Source of the DNA: Bufo bufo
Taxonomy: Eukaryota; Chordata; Amphibia; Anura; Bufonidae
Assembly: GCF_905171765.1 (NCBI RefSeq)
Contig: NC_053391.1
Span: forward strand, 684,289,257-684,353,256
DNA length: 64,000 nucleotides
Direction: 5' to 3'
The notes below the pieces were generated by a model, which ran no database searches, was not told the DNA's origin, and worked only from the letters and a program-made list of their open reading frames with translations. Position numbers and translations under genes: made by a program. Shown piece by piece: positions 22,373 through 34,488 of the stretch. Position 1 is the stretch's first letter. The number at the start of each line of letters is the position of its first letter.

Positions 22373-23949
22373 GGCCTCATGCACACGACAGTATTTTGGG
22401 TTCCGTTGGTCCGTGATCCATGACCATTTTTTCTTCCGTGGGTCTTCCTTGATTTTTGGAGGATCCACGGACATGAAAAAAAAGTAGTCGTTTTGGTGTC
22501 CGCCTGGCCGTGCGGAGCCAAACGGATCCGTCCTGAATTACAATGCAAGTCAATGGGGACGGATCCGTTTGACGTTGACACAATATGGTGCAATTGCGAA
22601 CGGATCCGTCCCCGTTGACTTTCAATGTAAAGTCAGGAGTTAATATACCATAGGATCAGAGTTTTCTCCAATCCGATGGTATATTTTAACTTGAAGCGTC
22701 CCCATCACCATGGGAACGCCTCTATGTTAGAATATACCATCGGATTTGAGTTAGATCGTGAAACTCATATCCGACAGTATATTCTAACACAGAGGCGTTC
22801 CCATAGTGATGGGGACGCTTCAAGTTAGAATATCCTACGAACTGTGTACATGACTGCCCCCTGCTGCCTGGCAGCACCCGATCTCTTACAGGGGGCTGTG
22901 ATCCCCACAATTAACCCCTCAGGTGCCGCACCTAAAGGGTTAATTGTGCGTAAGAGATCAGGTGCTGCCAGGCAGGAGGGGGCAGACCGCCTCCCTCCCC
23001 AATATTATATTCATTGGTGGCCAGTGTGGCCTCGCCTCTCCCCACCCCCCCCCAGTTAAAATCACGTTCCGAATCCCCCATCATTGGTGGCCAGTGCGGC
23101 CTCACATCTCCACCCCCCCCTTGTTAAAATCACGTTCCGAATCCCCCATCATTGGTGGCCAGTGTGGCCTCACATCTCCCCTCTCCCCCTAGTTAAAATC
23201 ACGTTCCCCCATCATTGGTGGCAGTTGAGAATTCTGATCGGAGTCCCAGTTTAATCGCTGGGGCTCCGATCGGTAACCATGGCAACCAGGACGCTACTGC
23301 AGTCCTGGTTGCCATGGTTACTTAGCAATTTTTAGAAGCATTATACTTACCTGCGAGCTGCGATGTCTGCGACCGGCCGGGCGCTCCTCCTACTGGTAAG
23401 TGACAGGTCTGTGCGGCGTATTGCTTATAGCACAGACCTGTCACTTACCAGTAGGAGGAGCGCCCGGCCGGTCACAGACATCGCAGCTCGCAGGTAAGTA
23501 TAATGCTTCTAAAAATTGCTATGTAACCATGGCAACCAGGACTGGGGCAGAAGAGCTGGTCAAGAGTGCACGACTGAGGAGGCAGCCACACCTCCAGCAC
23601 AAGCTGCAAAGAAAAAGGGGGTCAGTCAGCACATCCCGAACCTGCACTTTCTGAATTATATGATAGCCGTCATGGCACATAACAGGTAAAATTTAGTGTT
23701 AGGAACCCGTCTAACTAGAGATCGCCTTGACGTGCGGCAGACGGGCTCAAATAATTTTGTACAAAACGATTTGACAAGTATCTCTAACTTATTAGTATAG
23801 CATTTGCAATAATGATGCAATTTTGTACTTTATTTGATTTGCAGTGAGCTGTTGCATTGCATGTTTCATTGAAAGTCAATGGGTCCGCAGAAAATCACGG
23901 AAAACGGAACAACGGCCACGGATGCACACAACGGTCGTGTGCATGAGGC
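22373..23949. mobile_element. Nested palindrome-rich TIR element
   Basis: Ends GGCCTCATGCACACGAC and GTCGTGTGCATGAGGC with TTAA on both sides; it interrupts the right part of the 19880-23981 element. Inside are a palindrome at about 22660-22835, another at 22853-22985, a roughly 70-bp direct repeat (CATTGGTGGCCAGTGTGGCC, three to four copies, 23010-23222), a hairpin at 23271-23321 and a 200-bp palindrome at 23322-23521. Confidence 0.8.
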
Positions 23950-24359
23950 TTAATGTGAAATAGGGCTGAGTCCTTAAGGGGTTAATAAAGTCCAATTGAA
24001 AATATGATTTTTAGCCAAAAATGAGTAAAATGCAATTATTAACAAAAATTGCCTCCAAAGGTGTACATAGCCTTTAAGCTTCAGGCTGATACATTTTATC
24101 TGCACTGATACATTGTAACAAACTATACATGGATTTCCATTTGACTTTTAGTCTCCATATAGTCTTATCTTTATGTTGAAGAAAATCGCATCCTTCTGAG
24201 GCTGTAGACACTGGATAGAAGCTTCATCTTCTTGCCTGAGACTTACCTCTTGCCTGACAGTGAAGAGGAGCTCTGTGCAGCAGGTAAGTACAAGTGTATT
24301 GTATGGTTTAAATGGGGGACAATATGATGGCAGTGTGTCTTGTCCTGTTATGGGAGCAT

Positions 24360-27300
24360 GGGGGATGACAATGTTTGGTGGGCATTCAGGCTGGCATTAC
24401 ATTGGGGCATTCTTCTTGGCGCTTTTACAGGGCTCTTTTTTCTGGCACTGTTATAGGAGAGCTGTAGCTGGCACCATTGTGTGGGCACTATGTCTGCCTC
24501 TCTTATAGGGGCACAGTAGGTGGTACTGTTATGTGGGCACTATGCCTCTCTTATAGGAGCACAGTAGTTGGTACTGTTATGTGGGCACTATGTCTGCCTC
24601 TCTTATAGGAGCACAGTAGGTGGTACTGTTATGTGGGCACTATGCCTGCCTCTCTTATAGGAGCACAGTAGGTGGTACTGTTATGTGGGCACTATGCCTC
24701 TCTTATAGGAGCACAGTAGTTGGTACTGTTATGTGGGCACTATGTCTGCCTCTCTTATAGGAGCACAGTAGGTGGTACTGTTATGTGGGCACTATGCCTG
24801 CCTCTCTTATAGGAGCACAGTAGGTGGTACTGTTATGTGGGCACTATGTCTGACTCTTATAGGAGCACAGTAGTTGGTACTGTTATGTGGGCACTATGCC
24901 TCTCTTATAGGAGCACAGTAGTTGGTACTGTTATGTGGGCACTATGTCTGACTCTTATAGGAGCACAGTAGTTGGTACTGTTATGTGGGCACTATGCCTC
25001 TCTTATAGGAGCACAGTAGGTGGTACTGTTATGTGGGCACTATGTCTGCCTCTCTTCTAGGAGCACAGTAGGCAGTACTATTATGTGGCACCATGTCTGC
25101 CTCTCTTATAGGAGCACAGTAGGTGGTACTGTTATGTGGGCACTATGTCTGCCTCTCTTCTAGGAGCACAGTAGGCAGTACTATTATGTGGCACCATGTC
25201 TGCCTCTCTTATAGGAGCACAGTATAGGTGGTAGTATTATGTGGGCACTATGCCTGCCTCTCTTATAGGAGCACAGTAGGTGGTACTGTTATGTGGGCAC
25301 TATGCCTCTCTTATAGGAGCACAGTAGTTGGTACTGTTATGTGGGCACTATGTCTGACTCTTATAGGAGCACAGTAGTTGGTACTGTTATGTGGGCACTA
25401 TGCCTCTCTTATAGGAGCACAGTAGTTGGTACTGTTATGTGGGCACTATGTCTGCCTCTTATAGGAGCACAGTAGGTGGTACTATTATGTGGGCACTATG
25501 TCTGCCTCTTATAGGAGCACAGTAGTTGGTACTGTTATGTGGGCACTATGCCTCTCTTATAGGAGCACAGTAGTTGGTACTGTTATGTGGGCACTATGTC
25601 TGCCTCTTATAGGAGCACAGTAGTTGGTACTGTTATGTGGGCACTATGCCTCTCTTATAGGAGCACAGTAGTTGGTACTGTTATGTGGGCACTATGTCTG
25701 ACTCTTATAGGAGCACAGTAGTTGGTACTGTTATGTGGGCACTATGTCTGCCTCTCTTATAGGAGCACAGTAGGTGGTACTGTTATGTGGGCACTATGTC
25801 TGCCTCTTATAGGAGCACAGTAGGTGGTACTATTATGTGGGCACTATGTCTGCCTCTTATAGGAGCACAGTAGTTGGTACTGTTATGTGGGCACTATGCC
25901 TCTCTTATAGGAGCACAGTAGTTGGTACTGTTATGTGGGCACTATGTCTGACTCTTATAGGAGCACAGTAGTTGGTACTGTTATGTGGGCACTATGCCTC
26001 TCTTATAGGAGCACAGTAGGTGGTACTGTTATGTGGGCACTATGTCTGCCTCTCTTCTAGGAGCACAGTAGGCAGTACTATTATGTGGCACCATGTCTGC
26101 CTCTCTTATAGGAGCACAGTATAGGTGGTAGTATTATGTGGGCACTATGTCTGCCTCTCTTATAGGAGCACAGCAGGCAGTACTGTTATGTGGGCACTAT
26201 GCCTCTCTTATAGGAGCACAGTAGTTGGTACTGTTATGTGGGCACTATGTCTGACTCTTATAGGAGCACAGTAGTTGGTACTGTTATGTGGGCACTATGC
26301 CTCTCTTATAGGAGCACAGTAGGCAGTACTATTATGTGGGCACTATGTCTGCCTCTTATAGGAGCACAGTAGTTGGTACTGTTATGTGGGCACTATGTCT
26401 GCCTCTCTTATAGGAGCACAGTAGGTGGTACTGTTATGTGGGCACTATGTCTGCCTCTCTTATAGGAGCACAGTAGGTGGTACTGTTATGTGGGCACTAT
26501 GTCTGCCTCTCTTATAGGAGCACAGTAGTTGGTACTGTTATGTGGGCACTATGTCTGACTCTTATAGGAGCACAGTAGTTGGTACTGTTATGTGGGCACT
26601 ATGCCTCTCTTATAGGAGCACAGTAGGTGGTACTGTTATGTGGGCACTATGTCTGCCTCTCTTATAGGAGCACAGTAGGTGGTACTGTTATGTGGGCACT
26701 ATGCCTCTCTTATAGGAGCACAGTAGGTGGTACTGTTATGTGGGCACTATGTCTGCCTCTCTTATAGGAGCACAGTAGGTGGTACTGTTATGTGGGCACT
26801 GTGTCTGCCTCTTTTATAGGCGCACAGTAGTTGGTACTGTTATGTGGGCACTATGCCTCTGTTATAGAAGCACAGTAGGCGGTACTATTATGTGGGCACT
26901 ATGTCTGCCTCTCTTATAGGAGCACAGTAGGCAGTACTATTATGTGGGCACTATGTCTGCCTCTCTTATAGGAGAACAGTAGGTGGTACTGTTATGTGGG
27001 CACTGTGTCTGCCTCTCTTATAGGAGCACAGTAGGTGGTACTGTTATGTGGGCACTATGCCTGCCTCTCTTATAGGAGCACAGTAGGTGGTACTGTTATG
27101 TGGGCACTATGCCTGCCTCTCTTATAGGAGCACAGTAGGTGGTACTGTTATGTGGGCACTATGCCTCTCTTATAGGAGCACAGTAGTTGGTACTGTTATG
27201 TGGGCACTATGTCTGCCTCTCTTATAGGAGCACAGTAGGTGGTACTGTTATGTGGGCACTATGTCTGCCTCTCTTATAGGAGCACAGTAGGTGGTACTGT

Positions 27301-27615
27301 TATGTGGGCACTATGCCTCTCTTATAGGAGCACAGTAGGTGGTACTGTTATGTGGGCACTATGTCTGCCTCTCTTATAGGAGCACAGTAGGTGGTAGTAT
27401 TATGTGGGCACTATGTCTGCCTCTCTTATAGGAGCACAGTAGGCAGTACTATTATGTGGGTACTATGTCTGCCTCTCTTATAGGAGCACAGTAGGTGGTA
27501 CTGGTATGTGGGCGCTATGCCTCTCTTATAGGAGCACAGTAGGTGGTACTGGTATGTGGGCACTATGCCTCTCTTATAGGAGCACAGTATAGGTGGTACT
27601 ATTATGTGGGTACTA
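24360..27615. repeat. Minisatellite, ~48-56-bp unit, about 60 copies
   Basis: Units of the form CTCTTATAGGAGCACAGTAG + GTGGTACTGTTATGTGGGCA + CTATG, with or without CTGCCT/CTGACT, giving 48-, 50- and 52-bp variants in irregular but recurring orders. No spacers, so not CRISPR. The left edge is degenerate from about 24360. There are open frames, but only because of the period. Confidence 0.9.
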
Positions 27616-27639
27616 TTTCTGCTTGTATTATAAAGCCCT

Positions 27640-28570
27640 GGAGACCATTCAGCTCCACGGAGAGCCTTAATCCCTCAGCTGGTCTGACCGCACTGCAACC
27701 AAGTGTAAAGACCGGTCATATCTAAAACTATGCGTGATACCGCCCTGTACTGCGCTCTATTGATTGCATTATGACGGCCATATTACAGTACCTGTGGAAG
27801 CGTAATAACATTAACCCCATGGCACCAGTTATATGTGATCAGTGCTCCTGCTGATGGCTTCATCCGGTTGCCAGGCAACAGGACATTTCTTAACCCCCGG
27901 CGGCCGGTCTTCCCCGCGGCCCTGCTCTGTTGCTGAGACACTCGATGATGACATCACTGCATCATCTTACCTGGGGTTACTATAATGTACCACACAAAAT
28001 GGTGGAAAGAAAAGCTGACTTACTTGCCCCTAGCAACCAATCAGATTATACATTTCATTTTTCATAGCTCGTATGGAAAATGAAAGGATCAATCGGATTG
28101 GATGCCAGGGGCAACCTTTGCATCGGTTTTGATAAATCTTCCCCAATTTGTGGAATTAATATTGTAAATGGTGTTTCTTCCTACAGCAGTTTTGATGAGA
28201 GGCGGTGCAGCCACTTACTGACATTGGTCCATGAGCCGGAAAGGCAAATTGTCCGCTAGTTACACCAGTTTGTGTAGTACATTATAGTACCCCAGGCAAG
28301 ATAATGCTCCCGCTCTGTACAGTATACTTTCACATTAGCGTTTTTTGTGGATCCGCATTGGATCTGCAAAAACGCTTCCGTTACAAAAATACAACCGCAT
28401 GCATCCGTCATGAACGGATACGGTTGTATTATATCTTATATAGCCGTGACGGATCCGTCATGAACACCATTGAAAGTCAATGGGGGACGGATCCGTTTTC
28501 TATTGTGTCAGAGAAAACGGATCCGTCCCACTCCACCAGGGGTGTTATAATTAACCCTTTACTTCTTTAG
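27640..28570. other. Intergenic; truncated TIR element at about 28318-28530
   Basis: Near 28318 ATACTTTCACATTAGCG resembles the GGGTACTTTCACAC termini of 3384-3846, followed by GGATCCGTCATGAAC palindromes; the right end is not evident. No coding evidence. Confidence 0.45.
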
Positions 28571-30478
28571 AATACCAGGGATGTGTTATGATAGCAGCCT
28601 ATGCCCACTGCTCCCCACTTCTCAGAGTGGGCACAGGTGCTGGCTGCTTTCTCCCACTCTCCATGTTGCTGTGCCGGTGGTCCAGACCAGCATGCTCTCC
28701 TCTGCCCACCTTCAGTGGGTCCAGCTGCCGGTGTCCTGTGTGGCCTCCTCTTTTGCAGGACATGGCCTGCGCTCTGCAGTGCACGCCGCATACTCCCTGG
28801 CTCTTAAAGAGCTAGCGTGCTAGAGTCCTTAGTCTTCCCTGTGCGACGCACGGCAGCGGCAAGGGGTCCCTTTAAGAGAAACACAGTAAGTGTACTTGTT
28901 TTCGTGACGCCAGTTGCAGTGAAGCAACAAGGGCACAGGGCTCCCTTTTTAGTGATGTAGTAGATGATACTGTGGATGTTACCCAGATGTAGGAATGCCA
29001 GAGTGGTGTAGGGTAGCCTATAATGTCCCTTAATTTTGGTGCACGTGTCATGGTGCTCCTATTTGGATACACTGGACCCCAGGCTTTGGCTCCGTAGCAA
29101 ATGAAAAGGGAGGTTGTTGATGAAGGGGATGAAGAAATAAATGGAGTCCAGAACTTGTACCAATAACAGCTTTACTCTCAATAATTCAGGCTTTGTCTTG
29201 GTTCCAGCAGGCTTTGGTATTAACTGTGGCAGGCAAACTCCTCTCTGCTACGCCCGTTACTCTCTGGCTCTGCTGTACTGACAGGATAGCTATGTAACTC
29301 AGCTTTCTCTTGGTGCTGCAACTTCTCACTTGGTAGTCTGACTCTGAATTATGCTATACCAGGGAGTCTCTCTCTCTCCTGGCACCTGAGGCTCTAAGCT
29401 TCTGCCTCCATATCCAGCTGAGCTGAAGGTGCTCCAGCTGGCCTAGGCAAGGCCACGTCCAACAGGTACCTGCTGCACACCCTTCCCTTGACAGGGGGTA
29501 AAACTAGACTCTTCCCCTAGCAGGGGGTAAGCTAGACTAACTCTAAACTAAAACTCCTCCCTCTCTGCAGCAAGTGGGGAAACTCCCACCACACCACAGA
29601 GGGGGGGGGGGTTTTAGAATGGAAGGGAAACTCACGTCTCTGTCCCTGTAGCTCTGCCATTTATGCTGCCACCTGCTGGTGAACCAGGCATATTGCAATT
29701 AAACAGTTACATACAGATGTAGTAGAGTTAACACACATGCTTTATGAGACGTGTTATCTAAACTAAATGCGTTAAGCTTTTGTTTCAAGATAGAGCGATA
29801 AGTTAAGAATTTTGAGTTAAGAGTTTGTGTGTTAACCCCGCTACATCTGTAATAAGAAATATGAATAGACATTTTGCAGGACCTAGAAACATATGCATAG
29901 AATGACGTTATATTAGCCCATTAGAGATAGTAGCAGGGTGCAGAAAAAGTAATGCACCTCTGGGGTGTTACACCTGTCTTATCACAGGTTACCTCTGGGT
30001 ATTTAAGGCACCCTCCCATAGCTGAGGGTGCATGAGCTTAGGTGCTATTCTGACTGCCCGTGTTCCGAACCTCTGCCTGTTAACTGATTCTAATACTCCG
30101 CTACCTGCCCTGACTTTAGCCTGTCTGCCATACTGACGCTTTGCTGCCTGCCCCCTGACCTTGGATTAGTTTCACGGAATTGCACAAAATCTGTGTACCC
30201 TGACAATCAGCCTGTTTACTGACTACGAGTATTGCCTGATCCCTTGGTGCTTCTTACCAGTGTTTCTGACTCACGTGGGTCAGCTGCCAACAACACAGGG
30301 ACTATTCCAAGAGGTAGAGGCCTGGTGGATCCACTGCAGTGAAGACCGGATACCTGTGTAGGGGTCAAAGGGTAAAAATCAGGGGACCTCCAAAAAAACA
30401 CCCTTAGGACTAGCCCAAAGTCAAACCGGTGTTGGTACAGTGGGTCCACACCCACTGCCTATTACAGGATGTAACGTT
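28571..30478. repeat. Unclassified repeat-rich stretch, possible retroelement fragments
   Basis: Contains direct words (ACAGGGGGTAAAACTAGAC and GCAGGGGGTAAGCTAGAC near 29495-29530), a G-run at 29603, and at about 29995-30120 TATTTAAGGCACCCTCCC followed by a CTGCCTG-rich segment that resembles an LTR R-U5 region. No gag, pol or target duplication identified. Confidence 0.35.
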
Positions 30479-30657
30479 CACCCTTTTAATGGCCGAGGCC
30501 ACCACTGACGCTACCATTAGCCCTTCAGCACTCTAGACCAGCAGGGACGTTATCCTTAACTCTTTACTACTTTAGACAACAAGGGATTTCTTGGTTAACG
30601 CCTTTACTTCCTATACCACTAAGGATGGCATCACTAACCCTTTCACTGTCCTAGACC
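30479..30657. repeat. Degenerate TTAACCCTTTCACTACCCTAGACCA repeat, left part
   Basis: Roughly 58-bp imperfect units (AACTCTTTACTACTTTAGAC, AACCCTTTCACTGTCCTAGA). Interrupted at 30657 by the Penelope-like insertion and resumed at 33153. A related run is at about 59690-59930 in the opposite orientation. Confidence 0.7.
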
Positions 30658-30824
30658 GAGAGAGAGTTTGAGGGTCAGACAGATCTGTTGGAAGGGATTC
30701 CACTAGATCTGAAAAACTTGAGGCGCCTCGGGTTTGTAGGAGTGGGGTGGAAAGGAAATAGAGTGATAGATACTAGAGGCTGCTCGGGGTTTGTCAGGTC
30801 GACCAGAGTGTCTGCCTGTAGAGG

Positions 30825-31378
30825 ATATGAGAGTATGCCAAACTAGGGGGACTGATGGGTATTGGTACCACCTCAATCTCGCCTGTTCTTGGAGAAACCC
30901 TTTTTAGCGCCAATAGTGGTAGGTCAGTGTCAAGATATTCAAGGGTACAGTGGATTTTACACCAACTTCAAATTTGTAAAAAAGTGTAATAAAAAATGTG
31001 TGGATATATAAAAAATATAAGATATAAAATATTTAAAAAATATATAAAGATATACACGCAAGGTAGGAACAAATTCGGAATGGATGAGCATAAGTACACT
31101 ACATTCTGTCTCAAGTGCCTAAGAGACCGTATTCTGTAGTGTCATACACAACGTAGTGTGGTGTAGTAGGGCGAGTGAGTTGTAACAAATAGGTAAAATC
31201 TGTTTAAAAGGATACAAGTAAATGTAATAAAAATACTGTAGTATCGTACGCTTATTTACTCACTTCACGAGGGGGGGCGGTTTACAAGGATAAGCATAAT
31301 ACACCTGTAAACCAAACACCCCCCAGCCTGGATCGCTTCTAGAATCTTAACGGATGAAGGCAGCCAATCACACGGGTG
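30825..31378. repeat. Left inverted arm of the Penelope-like element
   Basis: Reverse complement of about 32618-33137 (for example GCCTGTTCTTGGAGAAACCC against GGGTTTCTCCAAGAACAGGC). It contains AT-rich TATAAAAAATATAAGATATA and ends at CACACGGGTGCTTCTC. Confidence 0.85.
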
Positions 31379-31420
31379 CTTCTCTTCACTTGTCTTTATT
31401 GCAATACATGTAAAAATCCG

Positions 31421-31462
31421 GCTCAACGCGTTTCGGGACAGGCACGTCCCTTCGTCAGGAGC
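31421..31462 (-). ncRNA. Hammerhead ribozyme motif, minimal type
   Basis: On the minus strand: stem I 5' strand GCTC, core CTGACGA (fits CUGANGA), one extra A, stem II GGGAC / GTCCC around loop GTGCCT, core GAAA, a very short stem III (ACGCGT), then T as the expected cleavage base (31425), and stem I 3' strand GAGC. Outer AAAT/ATTT words could lengthen stem I across an internal loop. All conserved core bases that I can check are present; the unpaired A before stem II is atypical. Such short-stem-III hammerheads are described for Penelope-like elements, where they are thought to work best as dimers. Confidence 0.65.
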
Positions 31463-32617
31463 AATATTTGGTCTGTCTGTGGTAACAGGTATTTATACCC
31501 TTATTTTGCTCTTAAACTGTTGTTAAAATGGCGTCTAATTGGTAAAAGGGCGCCAAAACATACCAGGGGACCGCCCACAGGGGGAAAAAAGACCGCCAAA
31601 ATCCGATCCGTTCGGCCGGCCGGAAGTGTAAGTGTTCGGCCGCGCTATTGCGCATGACCGGGAGTTGATGCGTTCCAGGCTGGAGCGCATCGCGGCGCCC
31701 GGCCCTGTTTGTCTTTTTCCGGAGTTGTTTGTGTGGACGGTGCGCATGTCCGGAAGTGGGGTATAGCGTTCCAACCTGGAACGCATGCAGATCTTCCGGC
31801 TAGTGCGATCTTCAATGTTTTTTCTTCCGATCTTTTTATATGTTACTTGCGGTTGTTTAATTATGGGGGCATAAAAGGACCCGATAGGAGCATCTTTACA
31901 GTGGTCTTTCTAATAAAAATCATTACCATTGGGTCAGTTTTTTTCTTTTGCGTGGGGCATAAAAAATCGATATTGGGATTTATTCCACCTAACATCATGG
32001 GGGTGGCTAAAATATCAATAGGGGGGTTATATGTGCATCCACATCATGATCTGTGTGAATTGAGTATTTTGATGCGCTGTTGTATATTCTGATAAAGATA
32101 TATGTAGTTCATGTATTTATATAAGATGTTGAGGGATAGGAAAGGATAAAAACTGATGAGAAGTCTAAAATCGGAGGTGAAGGGGGGTTGTTCACTGGAA
32201 ATACTTTCCATTAAAAGAAAAATATGTATATATATGGTGAAAAATATATATACGGAATAGAGTCCATTAAGAAAAGACATACCGTATGTATTTAAAAATA
32301 ATAAATAAATAATGTGGGGTTAGATCTTGTGTCGCTGCTTCTTTTTGTTATATTATAATGCTCAACCTTTTTATGTTGTTCCTATTTATCTCCTTTTTTT
32401 TGGAGGTTTATTAGATATGTCGGTGTAAATGCGTCCAGGGGTTTGGACAGGATATGTATGTTAGTTTAACGATATGGGACTTGGTGCATGTATATGGAGT
32501 AGTAGCACTTGGGCGGATCTTTCGAGTAATGTGGGTTTATCTATCCGTCACTTGTGGGGGATGTATCAATCAATTCCGGGAGATGTTTCTTAACTGGGGT
32601 GTGCGGGTGTCGGTGAG

Positions 32618-33137
32618 GGGGCGGGGGGCACCCGTGTGATTGGCTGCCTTCATCCGTTAAGATTCTAGAAGCGATCCAGGCTGGGGGGGTGTTTGGTTTA
32701 CAGGTGTATTATACTTATCCTGGTAAACCGCCCCCCCCCCCTCGTGAAGTGAGTAAATAAGCGTACGATACTACAGTATTTTTTATTACATTTACTCACT
32801 CGCCCTACTACACCACACTACGTCGTGTATGACACTACAGAATACGGTCTCTTAGGCACTTGAGACAGAATGTAGTGTACTTATGCTCATCCATTCCGAA
32901 TTTGTTCCTACCTTGCGTGTATATCTTTATATATTTTATATCTTATATATTATATTTTTTAGATATCCACATTTTTTATTACACTTTTTTACAAATTTGA
33001 AGTTGGTGTAAAATCCACTGTACCCTTGAATATCTTGACACTGACCTACCACTATTGGCGCTAAAAAGGGTTTCTCCAAGAACAGGCGAGATTGAGGCGG
33101 TACCAATACCCATCAGTCCTCCTAGTTCGGCATACTC
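32618..33137. repeat. Right inverted arm of the Penelope-like element
   Basis: Mirrors the left arm from GGCACCCGTGTGATTGGCTG outward to GGCATACTCTC next to the target duplication. The arm lengths differ slightly through indels in AT- and C-rich runs. Confidence 0.85.
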
Positions 33138-33152
33138 TCACTGTCCTAGACC

Positions 33153-33897
33153 ACCAGTGTTCATGTCAGCAATTATTAGTATTCGTTCCCAGTTTTATCA
33201 TTAACCCTTTCACCACCCGAGAATCATCAAACCACACACGGGCACCAGCGAAAGACAGGACGGATCTGCACTGCACAAATAAAGCAGGAGGTTTCACAGC
33301 GTCTCACTTTACTGCCTCTGTAGCCGGAAGGTTTTGCTTGAATCGTCTCTCCTGGCTTCTCTCCATCTACTCAACCAGCAGGGAATAAAACCTACCCAAA
33401 CCACTTAAGACATCTCTGAATCACCTTCCTGACTGAATCTTCCTCGGAGGAGCCGCTTTAATTGCATTGAAGTATCTGGTGATTATCAGACATGATGTAT
33501 GAAGGAAAGAGACGTCAGAGACTGCAGAGACTGCAGAGACTGCCTGGCGCTAACACGTCCGGACTGTGTCATGGTGAGACGAGAGGAAAACCAAGCCAAG
33601 AACAGTCCGTGCTCCAGATTTCTGCACCGTACAGACCTGGTGCTTGTTGTCAGTGAGTGAGAACATCCCAAGGCTAGAAACATACAAAATTGCCTCCTAA
33701 AAAACAAAAAAATTAAAAAGTCGTATGTACCCCAAAATGGTGCCAATAAACACTAAAGCTCACCAAGGGAAAAAAACAAGTAGAAATTGAAAAATAACAA
33801 CATTACGGGCGCCAGGAAATGGCAAAACAACCAGTTTAAGAAAAAATTTAATAGCGGGACAACTCAACAAAATCTATATAAATTTGGCCTTAGCCGT
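33153..33897. other. Intergenic; repeat remnant then unique sequence
   Basis: 33153-33230 continues the AACCCTTTCACCACCCGAG repeat interrupted by the Penelope-like element. 33500-33545 has short GAGACTGCAGAGACTGC units. No gene seen. Confidence 0.5.
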
Positions 33898-33909
33898 CAT
33901 GACCTGCAG

Positions 33910-34446
33910 GCAGGGGTGCACCACCGACGAGACCAGGTGAGGCCTCAGGCAGCACCAGGTACGGGTAAGAGGGGGGGCAGGGGTGCACCACCGACGAGAC
34001 CAGGTGAGGCCTCAGGCAGCACCAGGTACGGGTAAGAGGGGGGGCAGGGGTGCACCACCGACGAGACCAGGTGAGGCCTCAGGCAGCACCAGGTACGGGT
34101 AAGAGGGGGGGCAGGGGTGCACCACCGAAGAGACCAGGTGAGGCCTCAGGCAGCACCAGGTACGGGTAAGAGGGGGGGCAGGGGTGCACCACCGACGAGA
34201 CCAGGTGAGGCCTCAGGCAGCACCAGGTACGGGTAAGAGGGGGGGCAGGGGTGCACCACCGAAGAGACCAGGTGAGGCCTCAGGCAGCACCAGGTACGGG
34301 TAAGAGGGGGGGCAGGGGTGCACCACCGACGAGACCAGGTGAGGCCTCAGGCAGCACCAGGTACGGGTAAGAGGGGGGGCAGGGGTGCACCACCGAAGAG
34401 ACCAGGTGAGGCCTCAGGCAGCACCAGGTACGGGTAAGAGGGGGGG
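33910..34446. repeat. 67-bp tandem repeat, eight copies
   Basis: Near-identical units CAGGGGTGCACCACCGACG ... GGTACGGGTAAGAGGG. The only recurring difference is GACGAGACC against GAAGAGACC, which appears in copies 4, 6 and 8. Confidence 0.9.
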
Positions 34447-34488
34447 TCAGTGGAAGGGCCATGAGCTGAAGGGAAGGGGTTAGTTTAA

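Larger units (their letters stand above)
19880..23981. mobile_element. TTAA-flanked composite element
   Basis: Ends CCCCTTAAGGAC and GTCCTTAAGGGG are exact inverted repeats, each flanked by TTAA (19876-19879 and 23982-23985), the target preference of piggyBac and Kolobok elements. The interior has three roughly 350-bp direct copies (20548-21430), a block of frog-type repeat (21440-22370), a truncated MITE (about 20300-20555) and a complete nested element (22373-23949). No transposase. Confidence 0.8.
30658..33137. mobile_element. Penelope-like element with inverted arms
   Basis: 2480 bp bounded by a perfect 15-bp duplication TCACTGTCCTAGACC (30643-30657 and 33138-33152). The left arm (about 30825-31378) and right arm (about 32618-33137) are near-identical inverted copies facing outward. 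The centre holds a hammerhead ribozyme motif (31421-31462) beside the left arm and CGGCCGGCCGGAAG-type GC-rich sequence. No reverse transcriptase frame. Hammerheads, inverted pseudo-LTRs and target duplications of this length are known for Penelope-like retroelements; the family assignment is inference. A hammerhead-bearing non-autonomous retroelement of another class is the alternative. Confidence 0.65.

Noticed and set aside
24360..27615. CRISPR-like regular array
   Set aside because: Units are contiguous with no unique spacers, the genome is eukaryotic and no cas genes are present. The same applies to the 28-, 41-, 55-, 65- and 67-bp arrays.
28860..29072. Possible coding exon near an LTR-like region
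   Set aside because: Open frames are short on both strands and overlap each other, with no family motif.
32140..32180. Second hammerhead (CTGATGA near 32155)
   Set aside because: The plus strand has CTGATGA but no GAAA after a stem II and no closing stem I, so only the motif at 31421-31462 qualifies.
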